A stretch of 33,655 nucleotides of DNA from Acidobacteria bacterium Ga0077553 (GTDB lineage: Bacteria; Acidobacteriota; Terriglobia; Bryobacterales; Bryobacteraceae). The stretch's first letter is position 1, and each line of letters begins with the position of its first letter. Location of the stretch: the NCBI GenBank assembly GCA_001464575.1, contig LNFE01000272.1:1-33655 (forward strand), read 5' to 3'. Below the pieces are notes generated by a model. That model worked only from the letters and a program-made list of their open reading frames with translations. It was not told where the DNA came from and ran no database searches. Both the position numbers and the translations under genes were made by a program. Positions 8,514 to 16,847 of this stretch are shown in pieces.

Positions 8514-8543
8514 AAAAGCCTCCCTCTTGCGGGGGAGGCTTTT
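8514..8543 (-). terminator. Terminator after the TonB-type receptor gene (bidirectional stem)
   Basis: AAAAGCCTCCC (8514-8524) pairs perfectly with GGGAGGCTTTT (8533-8543), an 11-bp stem with an 8-nt loop. Read on the minus strand it follows the receptor stop at 8568 and ends in TTTT. The AAAA/TTTT arms would let it work in both directions. It separates the receptor gene from the BNR operon. Confidence 0.8.
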
Positions 8544-8567
8544 GGATTGCGATGCATGAGGAGAGGT

Positions 8568-11500
8568 CTAGAAGTAATACTTCAGACCAAACTGCATGTT
8601 GCGGGGACCAACGCCGTTGCGGAGGCCCGTGATCTGGCCGAAGTTCACAGCACCGAAGGCGGTAGCCGGGTCGCCGAACATCGGGGTGTTGGTGAAGTTG
8701 GTCGCCTCGAGACGGATCTCGATGCGGTGGCCTTCTTTCACATAAATGCTCTTCAACATAGCCGCGTCCAGGGTTTTGATCCCCGGTCCACGGTAGTTAA
8801 GGTTGCGAGGCGCCGAGCCGGGCACGTCGGCCGCCGGCTGCGAGAATGCCGCCCGGTTGAAGTAATCGTTGATCCGGTTCTGAATCGGGCCCGAAGTGCT
8901 CGGATCGCCAATCAGATTCGGACGCTGCGTGCCGTCCCAAATCGCGCCACCGTTCTGAGTCACCTGCAGAGGCATACCGCTCTGCATGAGCAACATGCCG
9001 CTGACGTCCCATCCGCCAACAACCCAGTTGAGCACCCGATTCATGTTCGCGCCGAAAGCGCGGCCACGGCCGAAGGGCAGTTCATAGGAGCCGGTCATGA
9101 CGAAGCGGTTGGCAACGTCATGCGAGGAGAGCGAACGCTCCCCGCGAAGGTCCCAAATATTCTGCAGCGCCGTCGAACCGCCCAGCCAGGAGACGTTGCC
9201 CGAGCTGTGCGAGACGTTGTCGATCATCTTCGACCAGGTGTAGTGGGTGAGCAGCGTCAACCCCTTGCTGAAGCGGCGTTCCAACTTGAGCTGGAGTGCA
9301 TGGTAGTTGGAGTCGCCACGGGCGGGTTCCGCCGTGCCGACGCTCGTACCATCAAAGTGCGGCATGGGACGGAGCGTCCGGAAGCGGGTGACCTCCGGCC
9401 GGCTCAACAGCGAGCGCGAGTCCGTAATCTGTCCGAAGAACGGATTAGGCACCAGCGCGTTGAGAGCCGTGCGGCCCAGCGACCAGTAGGACGGGTCCAG
9501 GGGCGACAACGTCGTGATCGGCATGAAGAGGTGGGTACCCCGGCTGCCGGTGTAGTTAATTTCGAGCACCGACTGCTGCGGCAGTTCGCGCTGGATCGAC
9601 AGGTTCCAGGAATGGTATTCCGGGTTCCGGTTATAGTCGCGGACAATGGTGCCCGTGCCGAAGCCGAGCAGGGTGTTGTCGCCCTGGGAGCGTCCCGGAG
9701 GCAGCAGCACGCCGTTCGGGAACGGGTTGTTGAGCTGGGTTGCCAACGTCGCGTTGCCATCCTGCGACCAGATGGACGGCGAGTTGATGGTGAAGCCGGT
9801 ACCCGGACGGCCGAACACTGTAGCGCGGGAGAGCGTGTAGAAGAGGCCATAGCCCGAGCGGATAGCGGTCTTCGGATTCAACGCATAGGCGAAACCGATG
9901 CGTGGCTGCCAGTTGTTCATGTCGGCATCAAACGGCGACCGGTTGTTCTCGTCTACAAACTTGATGACACCGCGCGTATCGAAGCCAGGCGCACGGATCG
10001 ACGACTGGGCATCGAGGTCCCAGTAGCTGTAGCGGTCCTGCGTCTCCCAGCGCGCCACGTCGAAGTCATAACGAACGCCGAGGTTGATCGTAAGCTTGTT
10101 AGTGATCTTCCAGTCGTCCTGGAGGTAGAAGCCCCAGTAGGCTGAGCGGGAGAACGCCTTCGGTTCAATGTGGTAGTTGCTGCCGGTGGTCCAGCCGAGG
10201 AACATCGACGCTAAGCCGTTGCCCTGATTGGCGGGGCAGGTGAAGCGATCCTGGCAGGTCGCGCCACGCGCGAAGCTGAAGTTACCCGACGGGAAGCCCG
10301 GCTGCAGGTAGTCAAGGCGGTTGTAACGGCGTTCGCCGCCCGCCTTAATGTTGTGGCCGCCAATCATCTTCGTCATCGAACCCGACCAATGGTGGACGGC
10401 TTCTTGACGGTCCATGATCCAGTAGCCCTCCGTACCGAACTCGCGGAAGCCTTCGGGGCCGAAGCGAGGGAACACCAGGTTGGTCGCGTTGTCCTTTATG
10501 TTAGAAGCGAAGCCAAGAGAAGTGGGATCAAACGTATCGAAGAACGGGTTGCGCCCGAAGTTTGAGTAGGTGTACCCGTAACGGAAAACGAACAACGTGG
10601 TGGCATTCGCGACATGCGTGAAGTCGCCGACCATAGACTGCGTCCGGGTGAAGCTGGGGCCGCCGGTGAAGTACGCCGGGTTGCCGTCGCCGAACAGGTT
10701 CGGGTTGGCGCCGTCGTTCATCTGTTTGCTCCAACGGCCGCTAAGACGGTTGTTCTGGTTGAAGTTGTGGTCCCCCTTGAGGGTGATCTGGTGGGAATTG
10801 CTGGTGTTGATGCCCTGATTGAACCAGTTGTTGGCGTTGGTGAACGCCGCACCCTGCTGATTCGGCTTCGGCAGGAACGACAACGCCTTCACTGCCAAAG
10901 GGTTCATCCGCGAAGCCGGAACGACGTTACCGGCAAGAGGCTGGCGCGAAATGACACCGGCGGCGTTCGTAATGGTGTTGAACGGATCAAAGATCTGCAT
11001 CAACTGGCCCGATGCAGTAAACGTCTGCGAGAAGTCGCCGCGGAGTTGTTCCGCCGTCGGCAGGCTGGCCTGCTGGCTGGTGGGGCTCTCCTGGGCGGTG
11101 TACTCATAGGCACCGAAGAAAAACGTCTTGTTCTTGATCACCGGACCGCCGATCACGCCGCCATACTGATCCCGCCGGAATGCCGGGATGGCGCGGCCCG
11201 CGCGGTTCGAGAACCAGTCGTTGGCGTTCAGCGAGGCGTCCCGAAGGAAGTAGTAGCCGGTGCCGTGCAGGTCGTTGGTGCCCGAGCGAGTCACCATGTT
11301 TACAACGGCGCCGCCGGTTTGGCCGTATTCGGCCGAGAAGAAGTTGGTCTGCATCTTGAACTCCTGCACGGCATCAACCGACGGGGAGAACTTCAAGTCG
11401 GAGATGCCGGAGTTCTGTTCGACCGTGGTGACGGTCGCGCCGTCGAGCAGCACGTCCGAGGTCGAATTGCGCGAGCCATTCGCGCTGAAGTTGGTGTTGT

Positions 11501-12014
11501 TGTCGCCGCGGCGGCCACCGGAACCGACGACGCCAGGCGTGAGGTACGCCAAGCTCATCGAGTTACGGGCGAGGTTCGGCAACTGCAGAATGTATTTGTT
11601 GTCGATCACCTGTCCCAAGTTCGAAATGGTCGTGTTCACGAGGGCCGCGGAGCCCTGAACTTCAACCGTGGTGGTGACGTCGCCGACCTGCAGTTGCGCC
11701 ATGATGGAACGCTGTTCCTGCACCGCGACGCTAAACGCGCCGCTTTGGAATTTCTTGAAGCCTGGAGCTTCCACGACGAGGGCGTAATTGCCCGGGGGTA
11801 ACGCGGTAACGACGAAGCGGCCTGAGCCGTCGGCTACCGTGCGAAACGTGGTTCCCCGGTCCCGGTCGGTAACGACAACCTTGGCCGCAGCCACTCCCGC
11901 GCCGGTTTCATCGGTGACATTGCCGTTTACGCTTCCGGTGAACGACTGTCCAAATAGGCTTGACGTGAGCCATAGGGCTAGCACCGCCAGCCAAGCAACT
12001 CTGCTTGATTTCAA
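8568..12014 (-). CDS. TonB-dependent receptor-like protein with carboxypeptidase-regulatory domain
   Basis: A 1148-aa outer-membrane protein of the large acidobacterial type. It has a signal peptide (MKSSRVAWLAVLALWLTSSLFG), a carboxypeptidase-regulatory-like/CnaB-like domain (about 24-105: GSVNGNVTDETGAGVAAAKV), a plug-like region (NSTSDVLLDGATVTTVEQNSG, VDAVQEFKMQTNFFSAEYGQTGGAVVNMVTRSG), a long beta-barrel, and a terminal aromatic strand ending FGLKYYF, the outer-membrane insertion signature. The start I chose is TTG at 12014: it follows AGGGAGGT by 5 nt and begins the signal peptide exactly, whereas an ATG at 12065 would add 17 unlikely residues. It has its own promoter and terminator. 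The ligand is probably a plant- or microbe-derived glycan or oligomer; this is inference. Confidence 0.92.
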   Translation of the reverse strand: MKSSRVAWLAVLALWLTSSLFGQSFTGSVNGNVTDETGAGVAAAKVVVTDRDRGTTFRTVADGSGRFVVTALPPGNYALVVEAPGFKKFQSGAFSVAVQEQRSIMAQLQVGDVTTTVEVQGSAALVNTTISNLGQVIDNKYILQLPNLARNSMSLAYLTPGVVGSGGRRGDNNTNFSANGSRNSTSDVLLDGATVTTVEQNSGISDLKFSPSVDAVQEFKMQTNFFSAEYGQTGGAVVNMVTRSGTNDLHGTGYYFLRDASLNANDWFSNRAGRAIPAFRRDQYGGVIGGPVIKNKTFFFGAYEYTAQESPTSQQASLPTAEQLRGDFSQTFTASGQLMQIFDPFNTITNAAGVISRQPLAGNVVPASRMNPLAVKALSFLPKPNQQGAAFTNANNWFNQGINTSNSHQITLKGDHNFNQNNRLSGRWSKQMNDGANPNLFGDGNPAYFTGGPSFTRTQSMVGDFTHVANATTLFVFRYGYTYSNFGRNPFFDTFDPTSLGFASNIKDNATNLVFPRFGPEGFREFGTEGYWIMDRQEAVHHWSGSMTKMIGGHNIKAGGERRYNRLDYLQPGFPSGNFSFARGATCQDRFTCPANQGNGLASMFLGWTTGSNYHIEPKAFSRSAYWGFYLQDDWKITNKLTINLGVRYDFDVARWETQDRYSYWDLDAQSSIRAPGFDTRGVIKFVDENNRSPFDADMNNWQPRIGFAYALNPKTAIRSGYGLFYTLSRATVFGRPGTGFTINSPSIWSQDGNATLATQLNNPFPNGVLLPPGRSQGDNTLLGFGTGTIVRDYNRNPEYHSWNLSIQRELPQQSVLEINYTGSRGTHLFMPITTLSPLDPSYWSLGRTALNALVPNPFFGQITDSRSLLSRPEVTRFRTLRPMPHFDGTSVGTAEPARGDSNYHALQLKLERRFSKGLTLLTHYTWSKMIDNVSHSSGNVSWLGGSTALQNIWDLRGERSLSSHDVANRFVMTGSYELPFGRGRAFGANMNRVLNWVVGGWDVSGMLLMQSGMPLQVTQNGGAIWDGTQRPNLIGDPSTSGPIQNRINDYFNRAAFSQPAADVPGSAPRNLNYRGPGIKTLDAAMLKSIYVKEGHRIEIRLEATNFTNTPMFGDPATAFGAVNFGQITGLRNGVGPRNMQFGLKYYF

Positions 12015-12019
12015 AAGAG

Positions 12020-12027
12020 ACCTCCCT
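12020..12027 (-). promoter_or_regulatory. Shine-Dalgarno that decides the TTG start
   Basis: AGGGAGGT on the minus strand lies 5 nt before TTG (12014). It is the strongest ribosome site in the neighbourhood and supports the unusual start codon over the upstream in-frame ATG codons near 12065, which overlap the promoter. Confidence 0.75.
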
Positions 12028-12032
12028 GGTTC

Positions 12033-12050
12033 CGTTAACAGAACGTTAAC
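12033..12050 (-). promoter_or_regulatory. Two GTTAAC boxes in the receptor leader (operator candidate)
   Basis: CGTTAAC occurs at 12033-12039 and 12044-12050. The two palindromic GTTAAC hexamers are 11 bp apart, about one helical turn, between the predicted transcription start (near 12054) and the ribosome site. This arrangement suits a dimeric regulator binding one face of DNA; no regulator is known from the sequence. Confidence 0.45.
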
Positions 12051-12060
12051 GTCGTCGAGC

Positions 12061-12088
12061 ATCATATAACAATTTTTTACACTCGCAA
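12061..12088 (-). promoter_or_regulatory. Sigma70-type promoter of the receptor gene
   Basis: On the minus strand TTGCGA (12088-12083) and TATGAT (12066-12061) are separated by 16 bp in a locally AT-rich stretch. They match the -35 and -10 consensus well. The transcript would start near 12054 and have a leader of about 40 nt. Confidence 0.7.
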
Positions 12089-12576
12089 AGGGCTCTCAAA
12101 ACCGGTTAGCCAGAGGTCTGGCGACCTCGCGCCTCAACTGAGCGCCCCCGATAGGGCCATCCGGCGGCCGGGTTAAACAGTTGCTCCCAGCGATTCGATC
12201 GCGGCCTGGAGCGATCGTGCCCCGGATGCTGAACGCCGGCGCAACAAGAACCCCGATTGCGACCAAGAAAGCCGATCCGGTGGCGACATCGCTCGGATCG
12301 TTTGGTTGCCGGGCTGCGTAGAGCAACAAAAGTGGCCATCCGCCGGACCGCCCCCGCCCGGTCCGGCGTGCCCGATGCGAACAGCGTGAACTGCCTGGTG
12401 GCCGAGCCCAAATGATGATGGCAGAGAGTCGCACCGTGCATGGTGGTTCAGCCGGAATACGAACGATGACAGAGAAACCCAGTGCGACCAGGCCGTCATC
12501 TCGTCCGGACAATGAAGCCTGCGATGAGTGACGCAACCAACGATCCGCCGCGCTAACAAAGCCCTCTCGTTGGTGA
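12089..12576. other. Intergenic stretch without a convincing gene; contains one strong hairpin
   Basis: Nearly 490 bp between divergent units. Short open frames exist on the minus strand (for example 12106-12441 and 12173-12559), but they have odd composition and no recognisable domain. One minus-strand frame has a hydrophobic stretch (FLVAIGVLVAPAF) that might be a gene remnant. A perfect 10-bp stem, CGCCGGACCG (12341-12350) with CGGTCCGGCG (12359-12368), has no T-run, so its role is unclear. Confidence 0.4.
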
Positions 12577-12582
12577 TAGGCT
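12577..12582 (+). promoter_or_regulatory. -10 box TAGGCT, 8 nt before the enolase-superfamily start
   Basis: TAGGCT fits TAnnnT and ends 8 nt before the ATG at 12591. The sequence GTGATAGRCT around it is shared with the promoter of the DUF1592 gene (near 2459-2468). No Shine-Dalgarno and no strong -35 are seen. A leaderless mRNA is predicted. Confidence 0.45.
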
Positions 12583-12590
12583 ACTGCTCC

Positions 12591-13874
12591 ATGCGTACTC
12601 CATCGCGTTGGAATCGGCGGCAGCTTCTGCGCCTGGCGCTCGGGACCGCGGCAGGCGGCTGGCTGCAGCAATATGCGGCCATCGCAGCGCCATTTGCTGG
12701 CGCCGTGAAAATCACCGCGATCAAAGCCATGCAACTCGATTTTCAGTTCGACGGATGCCTGATCAAGATCGAAACGGACGCGGGCTTGGTGGGCTACGGC
12801 GAAACAGGAACGAACGCGGCTATGGCGCGCACCCACCTCGACCACCTGACAGCCGGATCGTTCCCCGGCGCGGCCAAGTACACCGGAGGACCGGCTGGCC
12901 TGATCGGCGCCGATCCGCTCGCCATCGAAAAGCACTTCTACCGCATGACCTCGCTGCAACATCCCTATATGGCGCTCGTGGGCACGCTGAGCGGAATCGA
13001 CATTGCCTTGTGGGACCTCGCGGGAAAGATCACCGGGCAGCCGGTATACAAGCTCTTGGGCGGACCGTTCCGGGACGGGTGCCGGATGTACTCTCACGGA
13101 GATTCGCTCAAGGACATGCACGACAAGGGCGCGTGCCGCGCCTGGGTTGACGAAATGAAAGCGCAGCCGGAGGGCTTCAAATTCTTCAAGTTCAATATTG
13201 ATCAGGCGTTCGTGGTGGAGCGGCCCTTTCATCCGACGGTGACCAGCGAGGAGGTGCGGAAGCTCTATCGTGGCTACGCCAACGTGCGGGAGGCCGCCGG
13301 GGACGCCTTCGACCTCGGCGTAGCCTGTCATGGCGAATTCGACACCCTAAGTGGGATCGCGATCTCGCGAGCCGTGGAACCCTTGAACGTCGCGTTTGTC
13401 GAAGACTCACTCAACACCCACTATCACGAAGGCTGGGCCGCGCTGCGCAAGGCGACCAAGGTGCCGCTGCTGACGGGCGAAAAGCTGGAGCTGCTGCGGG
13501 AGTTCAAGCCGTTCCTGGACGCGCAGGCGGTGGAGATCATCCATCCGGACATCTCGTTTGCCGGCGGCCTGACCGGCTGCCGGAAAATTGCCGACTACGC
13601 GGCGGTAACCCGGACCCCGGTTGCGCTGCACAACGTCGGTACCCTGGTGCGGACGTATGCCTCGGCGCACCTGTCAATGGCCATTCAAAACTTCTACCGG
13701 TCCGAGAGCTGGCTGGGACGCCCCGGCCGCCTGCGGGAACAGATGACGAAAGGAGAGCCGCCCGCAGTGAAGGGCGGAATTCTGAGGGTGCCGGACAAGC
13801 CAGGGCTGGGGCTCGATATTGACGACGGCTTCTTGCGCACGCATATGGCGAAGGGGGAGACTTGGTGGGGATGA
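12591..13874 (+). CDS. Mandelate racemase/galactonate dehydratase-like enolase-superfamily protein, Tat-exported
   Basis: A 427-aa enolase-superfamily protein. RNRRQLL-type residues (8-13, NRRQLL) followed by a hydrophobic stretch indicate a Tat signal. The N-terminal capping domain (about 40-150) precedes a TIM barrel: KFFK (197-200) for the strand-2 lysines, FVED with Glu271, GEK with Glu298, HPD with Asp320, and LHN with His347. Compared by eye with galactonate dehydratase, the D-x-H motif of the first metal ligand reads A245-C246-H247, so an Asp is replaced by Ala. This may change or abolish metal binding. The start at 12591 was chosen for the Tat signal and promoter box. It overlaps the next gene (ATGA). 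A sugar-acid dehydratase role is likely but not proven. Confidence 0.85.
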   Translation: MRTPSRWNRRQLLRLALGTAAGGWLQQYAAIAAPFAGAVKITAIKAMQLDFQFDGCLIKIETDAGLVGYGETGTNAAMARTHLDHLTAGSFPGAAKYTGGPAGLIGADPLAIEKHFYRMTSLQHPYMALVGTLSGIDIALWDLAGKITGQPVYKLLGGPFRDGCRMYSHGDSLKDMHDKGACRAWVDEMKAQPEGFKFFKFNIDQAFVVERPFHPTVTSEEVRKLYRGYANVREAAGDAFDLGVACHGEFDTLSGIAISRAVEPLNVAFVEDSLNTHYHEGWAALRKATKVPLLTGEKLELLREFKPFLDAQAVEIIHPDISFAGGLTGCRKIADYAAVTRTPVALHNVGTLVRTYASAHLSMAIQNFYRSESWLGRPGRLREQMTKGEPPAVKGGILRVPDKPGLGLDIDDGFLRTHMAKGETWWG

Positions 13875-14794
13875 CTTTCACACGACGCGAATTTGGAACC
13901 ATGGCCGCAGCGGCGGCGACAGCGCTGGGGAAGCCGAACTCAAAGTTTGGCGGGGTGACAGTCGGAGCAATCACGTATTGCTTCCGCTCGCTGCCTAGTT
14001 CGGCGCCGGACCTGCTGCGGTACTGCACCGAACTAGGCATCAGCTCCGTTGAGTTGATGGGCGACGCGGCCGAGTCGTTCGCCGGGGCGCCGCAGATGCG
14101 AGGGCCAGCTTTTGCGGGCCGGGAGATGACCCCGGAGCGGCGGGCGGCGATGAAGAAGCTTGCCGACGAAAGGACCCAGTGGCGGACATCGGTCTCGATG
14201 GACAAGTACAAGGAGTTGCGGAAGCTCTACAACTCGGCTGGCGTGGACATCGCGATCGTGAAGCTGTCGCTTACCGCGGAGATGGGCGACGCCGAGTACG
14301 ACTACGTTTTCAACGTCGCCAAGGCGCTCGGCGCACGGAGCGTCACCATGGAGTTGCCGAAGGAGTCCTCGCTCACGCAGCGGATTGGCGAGTTCGCGGC
14401 CAAACACAAGGTGTACGCCGGGTATCACAACCACATGCAGGTGAACGAACAGAGCTGGGAGACGGCGCTGGGGCAATCGAAATACAACAGCATCAACCTG
14501 GACGTAGGCCACTTCACGGCGGCGATTAACAAGTCCCCGATTCCCTTCATCAAGGCGAACGCGTCGCGGATCTCCAGTTTTCATTTGAAGGATCGCCGGT
14601 ATGGGGTCGACGGCGCGGACAACCTGCCATGGGGTAAAGGCAGCACCCCGATCAAAGAGGTGCTCCAACTGATGAAGCAGGAGAAGTACACTTGGCCGGC
14701 CAACATCGAGTTGGAGTACGCCATCGGTGAAGGGACCACGGTAATGGCCGAGATGAAGAAGTGCCTGGAGTACTGCCGCGAGGCCTTGGCGTAG
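13871..14794 (+). CDS. Sugar phosphate isomerase/epimerase-like TIM-barrel protein, Tat-exported
   Basis: A 307-aa xylose-isomerase-like TIM-barrel protein. The N-terminus MTFTRREFGTMAAAAATALG is a twin-arginine signal. Likely metal ligands are Glu161 (TMELP), His186/His188 (YHNH), Asp211 (NLDVGH), His238 (SSFHLKD) and Glu280/Glu282 (NIELEY), the pattern of the AP-endonuclease-2/sugar isomerase family. The ATG at 13871 overlaps the preceding stop (ATGA); an upstream in-frame TTG at 13862 is possible but less likely. Its neighbours, an enolase-superfamily protein and an ACS transporter, suggest sugar or sugar-acid catabolism. The exact substrate cannot be told. Confidence 0.86.
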   Translation: MTFTRREFGTMAAAAATALGKPNSKFGGVTVGAITYCFRSLPSSAPDLLRYCTELGISSVELMGDAAESFAGAPQMRGPAFAGREMTPERRAAMKKLADERTQWRTSVSMDKYKELRKLYNSAGVDIAIVKLSLTAEMGDAEYDYVFNVAKALGARSVTMELPKESSLTQRIGEFAAKHKVYAGYHNHMQVNEQSWETALGQSKYNSINLDVGHFTAAINKSPIPFIKANASRISSFHLKDRRYGVDGADNLPWGKGSTPIKEVLQLMKQEKYTWPANIELEYAIGEGTTVMAEMKKCLEYCREALA

Positions 14795-14854
14795 CGCGGA
14801 ACCCTCGTCTCGGCACTCTTTGGACCGAGCAGTGGCGTGGTACAAGAAAAGGCT

Positions 14855-16048
14855 ATGGAACGCCGCTGGATCGTGCTGGGACTGCTGTTTCTCGGGGTAG
14901 TGGTCAGCTACATGGACCGCGGCAACCTGAGCATTGCCGCGGTGCCGATTATGAAAGAGTTCGGGCTAACGCCGGCTCAAATGGGCCTGCTGCTCTCGAG
15001 CTTCTTCTGGACGTACGCCACGTTTCAAGTGCCGGGCGGGGCGCTGCTCGACAAGTTTGGCATCCGCAAACTTTACGCCGGGGCGTTCCTAGTATGGTGC
15101 CTGGCGTCGGCCGCCATTGGATGGGCGCGAACGTTTGAAGAAGTGTTGGCGCTTCGCCTCGTGCTGGGCATGGGCGAGGCGATTGCGCCGCTCGCCAGCA
15201 TGTCCTTCATCAAGCAGAATTTCGATGAACGGGAGCAGGGGCTGCCGACGGCCATCTATGTCGCGGGGTTAACGATGGGTCCGGCGCTCGGCGCTCTGAT
15301 CGGCTCATCGCTGATCGAGTGGTTAGGCTGGCGCGCGATGTTTATCGTAACGGGGTTAGGCGGATGCCTGTGGGTGGTGCCGTGGTGGTTGCTCGCGCCG
15401 CAAGGCGGGACGGCCGTGGTCAGCAAGGTAGAAGGCTCTTTGCTCGATTTTCTGAAGGCGCCCGTGGCCTGGGGGCTATCCTTGAGCGTCTTCTTCTATT
15501 CGTACTTCTGGTACTTCGTCCTGACCTGGGTGCCAGCGTACCTGATGCAGGCGCACGGCTTTCCGAATCTCAAGATGGGTGTGACGATGGCGCTGCCGCT
15601 GGGCGGCATGGCGCTCGTGAACTTAGCCGGCGGCGCCTGGGCGGACCGCGTTCTGAAAGGCGCGGCGGAGCCGCTGGCGTTACGGCGACGGTTCGTATGC
15701 GTCGGCTTCGGGCTGGCGTCCATCTTGATGGGACTCGTGTGGGTAGAGAAGGGTGGGCCGGTCTTGTGGGTGTTGCTCGCCTCGCTGATGGGGGTCGGCA
15801 TCGGCGCCGGCAACTATTGGGCGATGTCCCAGGCGGCGGTGCCGCGGGCCTTGGTGGGCCGGGCACTTGGCTTCCAGAACATGGTGGCCCAGTTGGCCGG
15901 CGCCTTAGCGCCCCTGGCCACCGGCTACCTGCTCGGCGACGGGCAGGACTACAGCGTGGCGATCCTCGTGGCCGGGGCCTGCCCGCTGGTAGCTATCGGA
16001 GCGCTGTTGCTCTTCGTTAGAAGCGGCAGGCGGACGGATCCGATTTAA
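14855..16048 (+). CDS. MFS transporter, anion:cation symporter (ACS) type
   Basis: A 397-aa inner-membrane transporter with about 12 hydrophobic segments. The ACS-family N-terminus is clear: WIVLGLLFLGVVVSYMDRGNLS, then EFGLTPAQMGLLLSSFFWTYA, PGGALLDKFGIRK and LRLVLGMGEA. Relatives take up hexuronates, glucarate, galactonate and other organic anions by proton symport, which fits the two preceding enzymes. I prefer the ATG at 14855 (MERRW); a GTG at 14837 would add six residues. It lies 60 bp after the isomerase gene with no terminator between, so it is probably in the same operon. Its 3' end overlaps the convergent DUF1080 gene by 32 bp. Confidence 0.9.
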   Translation: MERRWIVLGLLFLGVVVSYMDRGNLSIAAVPIMKEFGLTPAQMGLLLSSFFWTYATFQVPGGALLDKFGIRKLYAGAFLVWCLASAAIGWARTFEEVLALRLVLGMGEAIAPLASMSFIKQNFDEREQGLPTAIYVAGLTMGPALGALIGSSLIEWLGWRAMFIVTGLGGCLWVVPWWLLAPQGGTAVVSKVEGSLLDFLKAPVAWGLSLSVFFYSYFWYFVLTWVPAYLMQAHGFPNLKMGVTMALPLGGMALVNLAGGAWADRVLKGAAEPLALRRRFVCVGFGLASILMGLVWVEKGGPVLWVLLASLMGVGIGAGNYWAMSQAAVPRALVGRALGFQNMVAQLAGALAPLATGYLLGDGQDYSVAILVAGACPLVAIGALLLFVRSGRRTDPI

Positions 16049-16847
16049 GGAAGTAGGCCTTGTAGGTTTTCGCTTTTTTGTCCATGCAGCCGGACAGGTT
16101 GAGCAACTCTACTTTGCGGAACTGGACGGGGTGGCTTTCGCTTTGGAGCGAGATCGACCCGGACTCGAGGAGCTTGCCGTCCGTCTTCACCGCAGGGTCA
16201 TGGTTAGAGACGTTTCCCCCGCCGATCTGCGGACGCTCGTACTTCAACACGGACTGACCGTTGATGAAGTGCTCGACGGATTCGGAGCCTTTGACCAGAA
16301 CCTCCGCCTGCACCCACTGTTCGCCGTCGAAGGTCGGTGAGTTCGAAGTGAGGCAATGCGCCGTGAAGAGCTTGCCGTCGCGCTCGACGTTGGTGCCGGG
16401 GGTGCAGAGGTTACCGGTGGTGCGGGGACCTTTGCCAAGGCCGCCGAGGAGTTGGACTTCGATGGAGATGGGGAAGTCCTGATCCTTCTGCATGGTCGCG
16501 GCGGGCTGGCCGTGAACCATAATGCCGCTATTGCGCGTGGCCCAGCCGGGGCCCTCGTTGGCTTGATTGCCGATGAAGCGGTATTCGAGGCGGATGCGGT
16601 AGTAGGAATACGAGTCTTTGTAGAAGAGGTGGCCGAAACGTTGGTTGAACTTGTCGTAGCCTTCGTAACCGACGGTGAGATAGCCGTCTTGGACCCGGAA
16701 GGTGTTGGCGAAGTTCTCGCCGACCGGGTAGCCGGTGATCTTGGGGGTCCAGCCCGTGAGGTCGCGTCCGTTGAACAGGGGAATCCAATCTTTGGCGGAT
16801 TGAGAGAAAGCGGGGAGCGCAACGAGGAGGAGGAGGAGAGACTTCAC
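16017..16847 (-). CDS. DUF1080 (3-keto-disaccharide hydrolase-like) secreted protein
   Basis: A 276-aa exported protein: signal peptide MKSLLLLLVALPAFSQ, then DWIPLFNGRDLTGW, the hallmark DUF1080 start, then a concanavalin-like beta-sandwich with RLEYRF, NSGIMVHGQ, ISIEVQLLGG and a C-terminal GSISLQSESHPVQFRKVELLNL block. Members are linked to 3-keto-glycoside hydrolysis. A short C-terminal tail with two Cys follows (CMDKKAK, SACRF). It starts at GTG (16847), overlapping the toxin stop (GTGA), and also has a TATACT box 7 nt upstream, so it can be both coupled and separately transcribed. It faces the sugar-acid module, consistent with glycan use. Confidence 0.9.
   Translation of the reverse strand: MKSLLLLLVALPAFSQSAKDWIPLFNGRDLTGWTPKITGYPVGENFANTFRVQDGYLTVGYEGYDKFNQRFGHLFYKDSYSYYRIRLEYRFIGNQANEGPGWATRNSGIMVHGQPAATMQKDQDFPISIEVQLLGGLGKGPRTTGNLCTPGTNVERDGKLFTAHCLTSNSPTFDGEQWVQAEVLVKGSESVEHFINGQSVLKYERPQIGGGNVSNHDPAVKTDGKLLESGSISLQSESHPVQFRKVELLNLSGCMDKKAKTYKAYFLKSDPSACRF

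Noticed and set aside
8547-10145. 532-aa plus-strand open frame.
   Set aside because: It is the antisense of the TonB-type receptor, with Arg/Ala/Val-rich, domain-free sequence. The same applies to 10614-11801.
12173-12559. Minus-strand open frames in the 12.1-12.6 kb gap.
   Set aside because: Composition is unlike the neighbouring proteins, with many Cys, His and Arg, no conserved motif and no ribosome site; at most a gene remnant.
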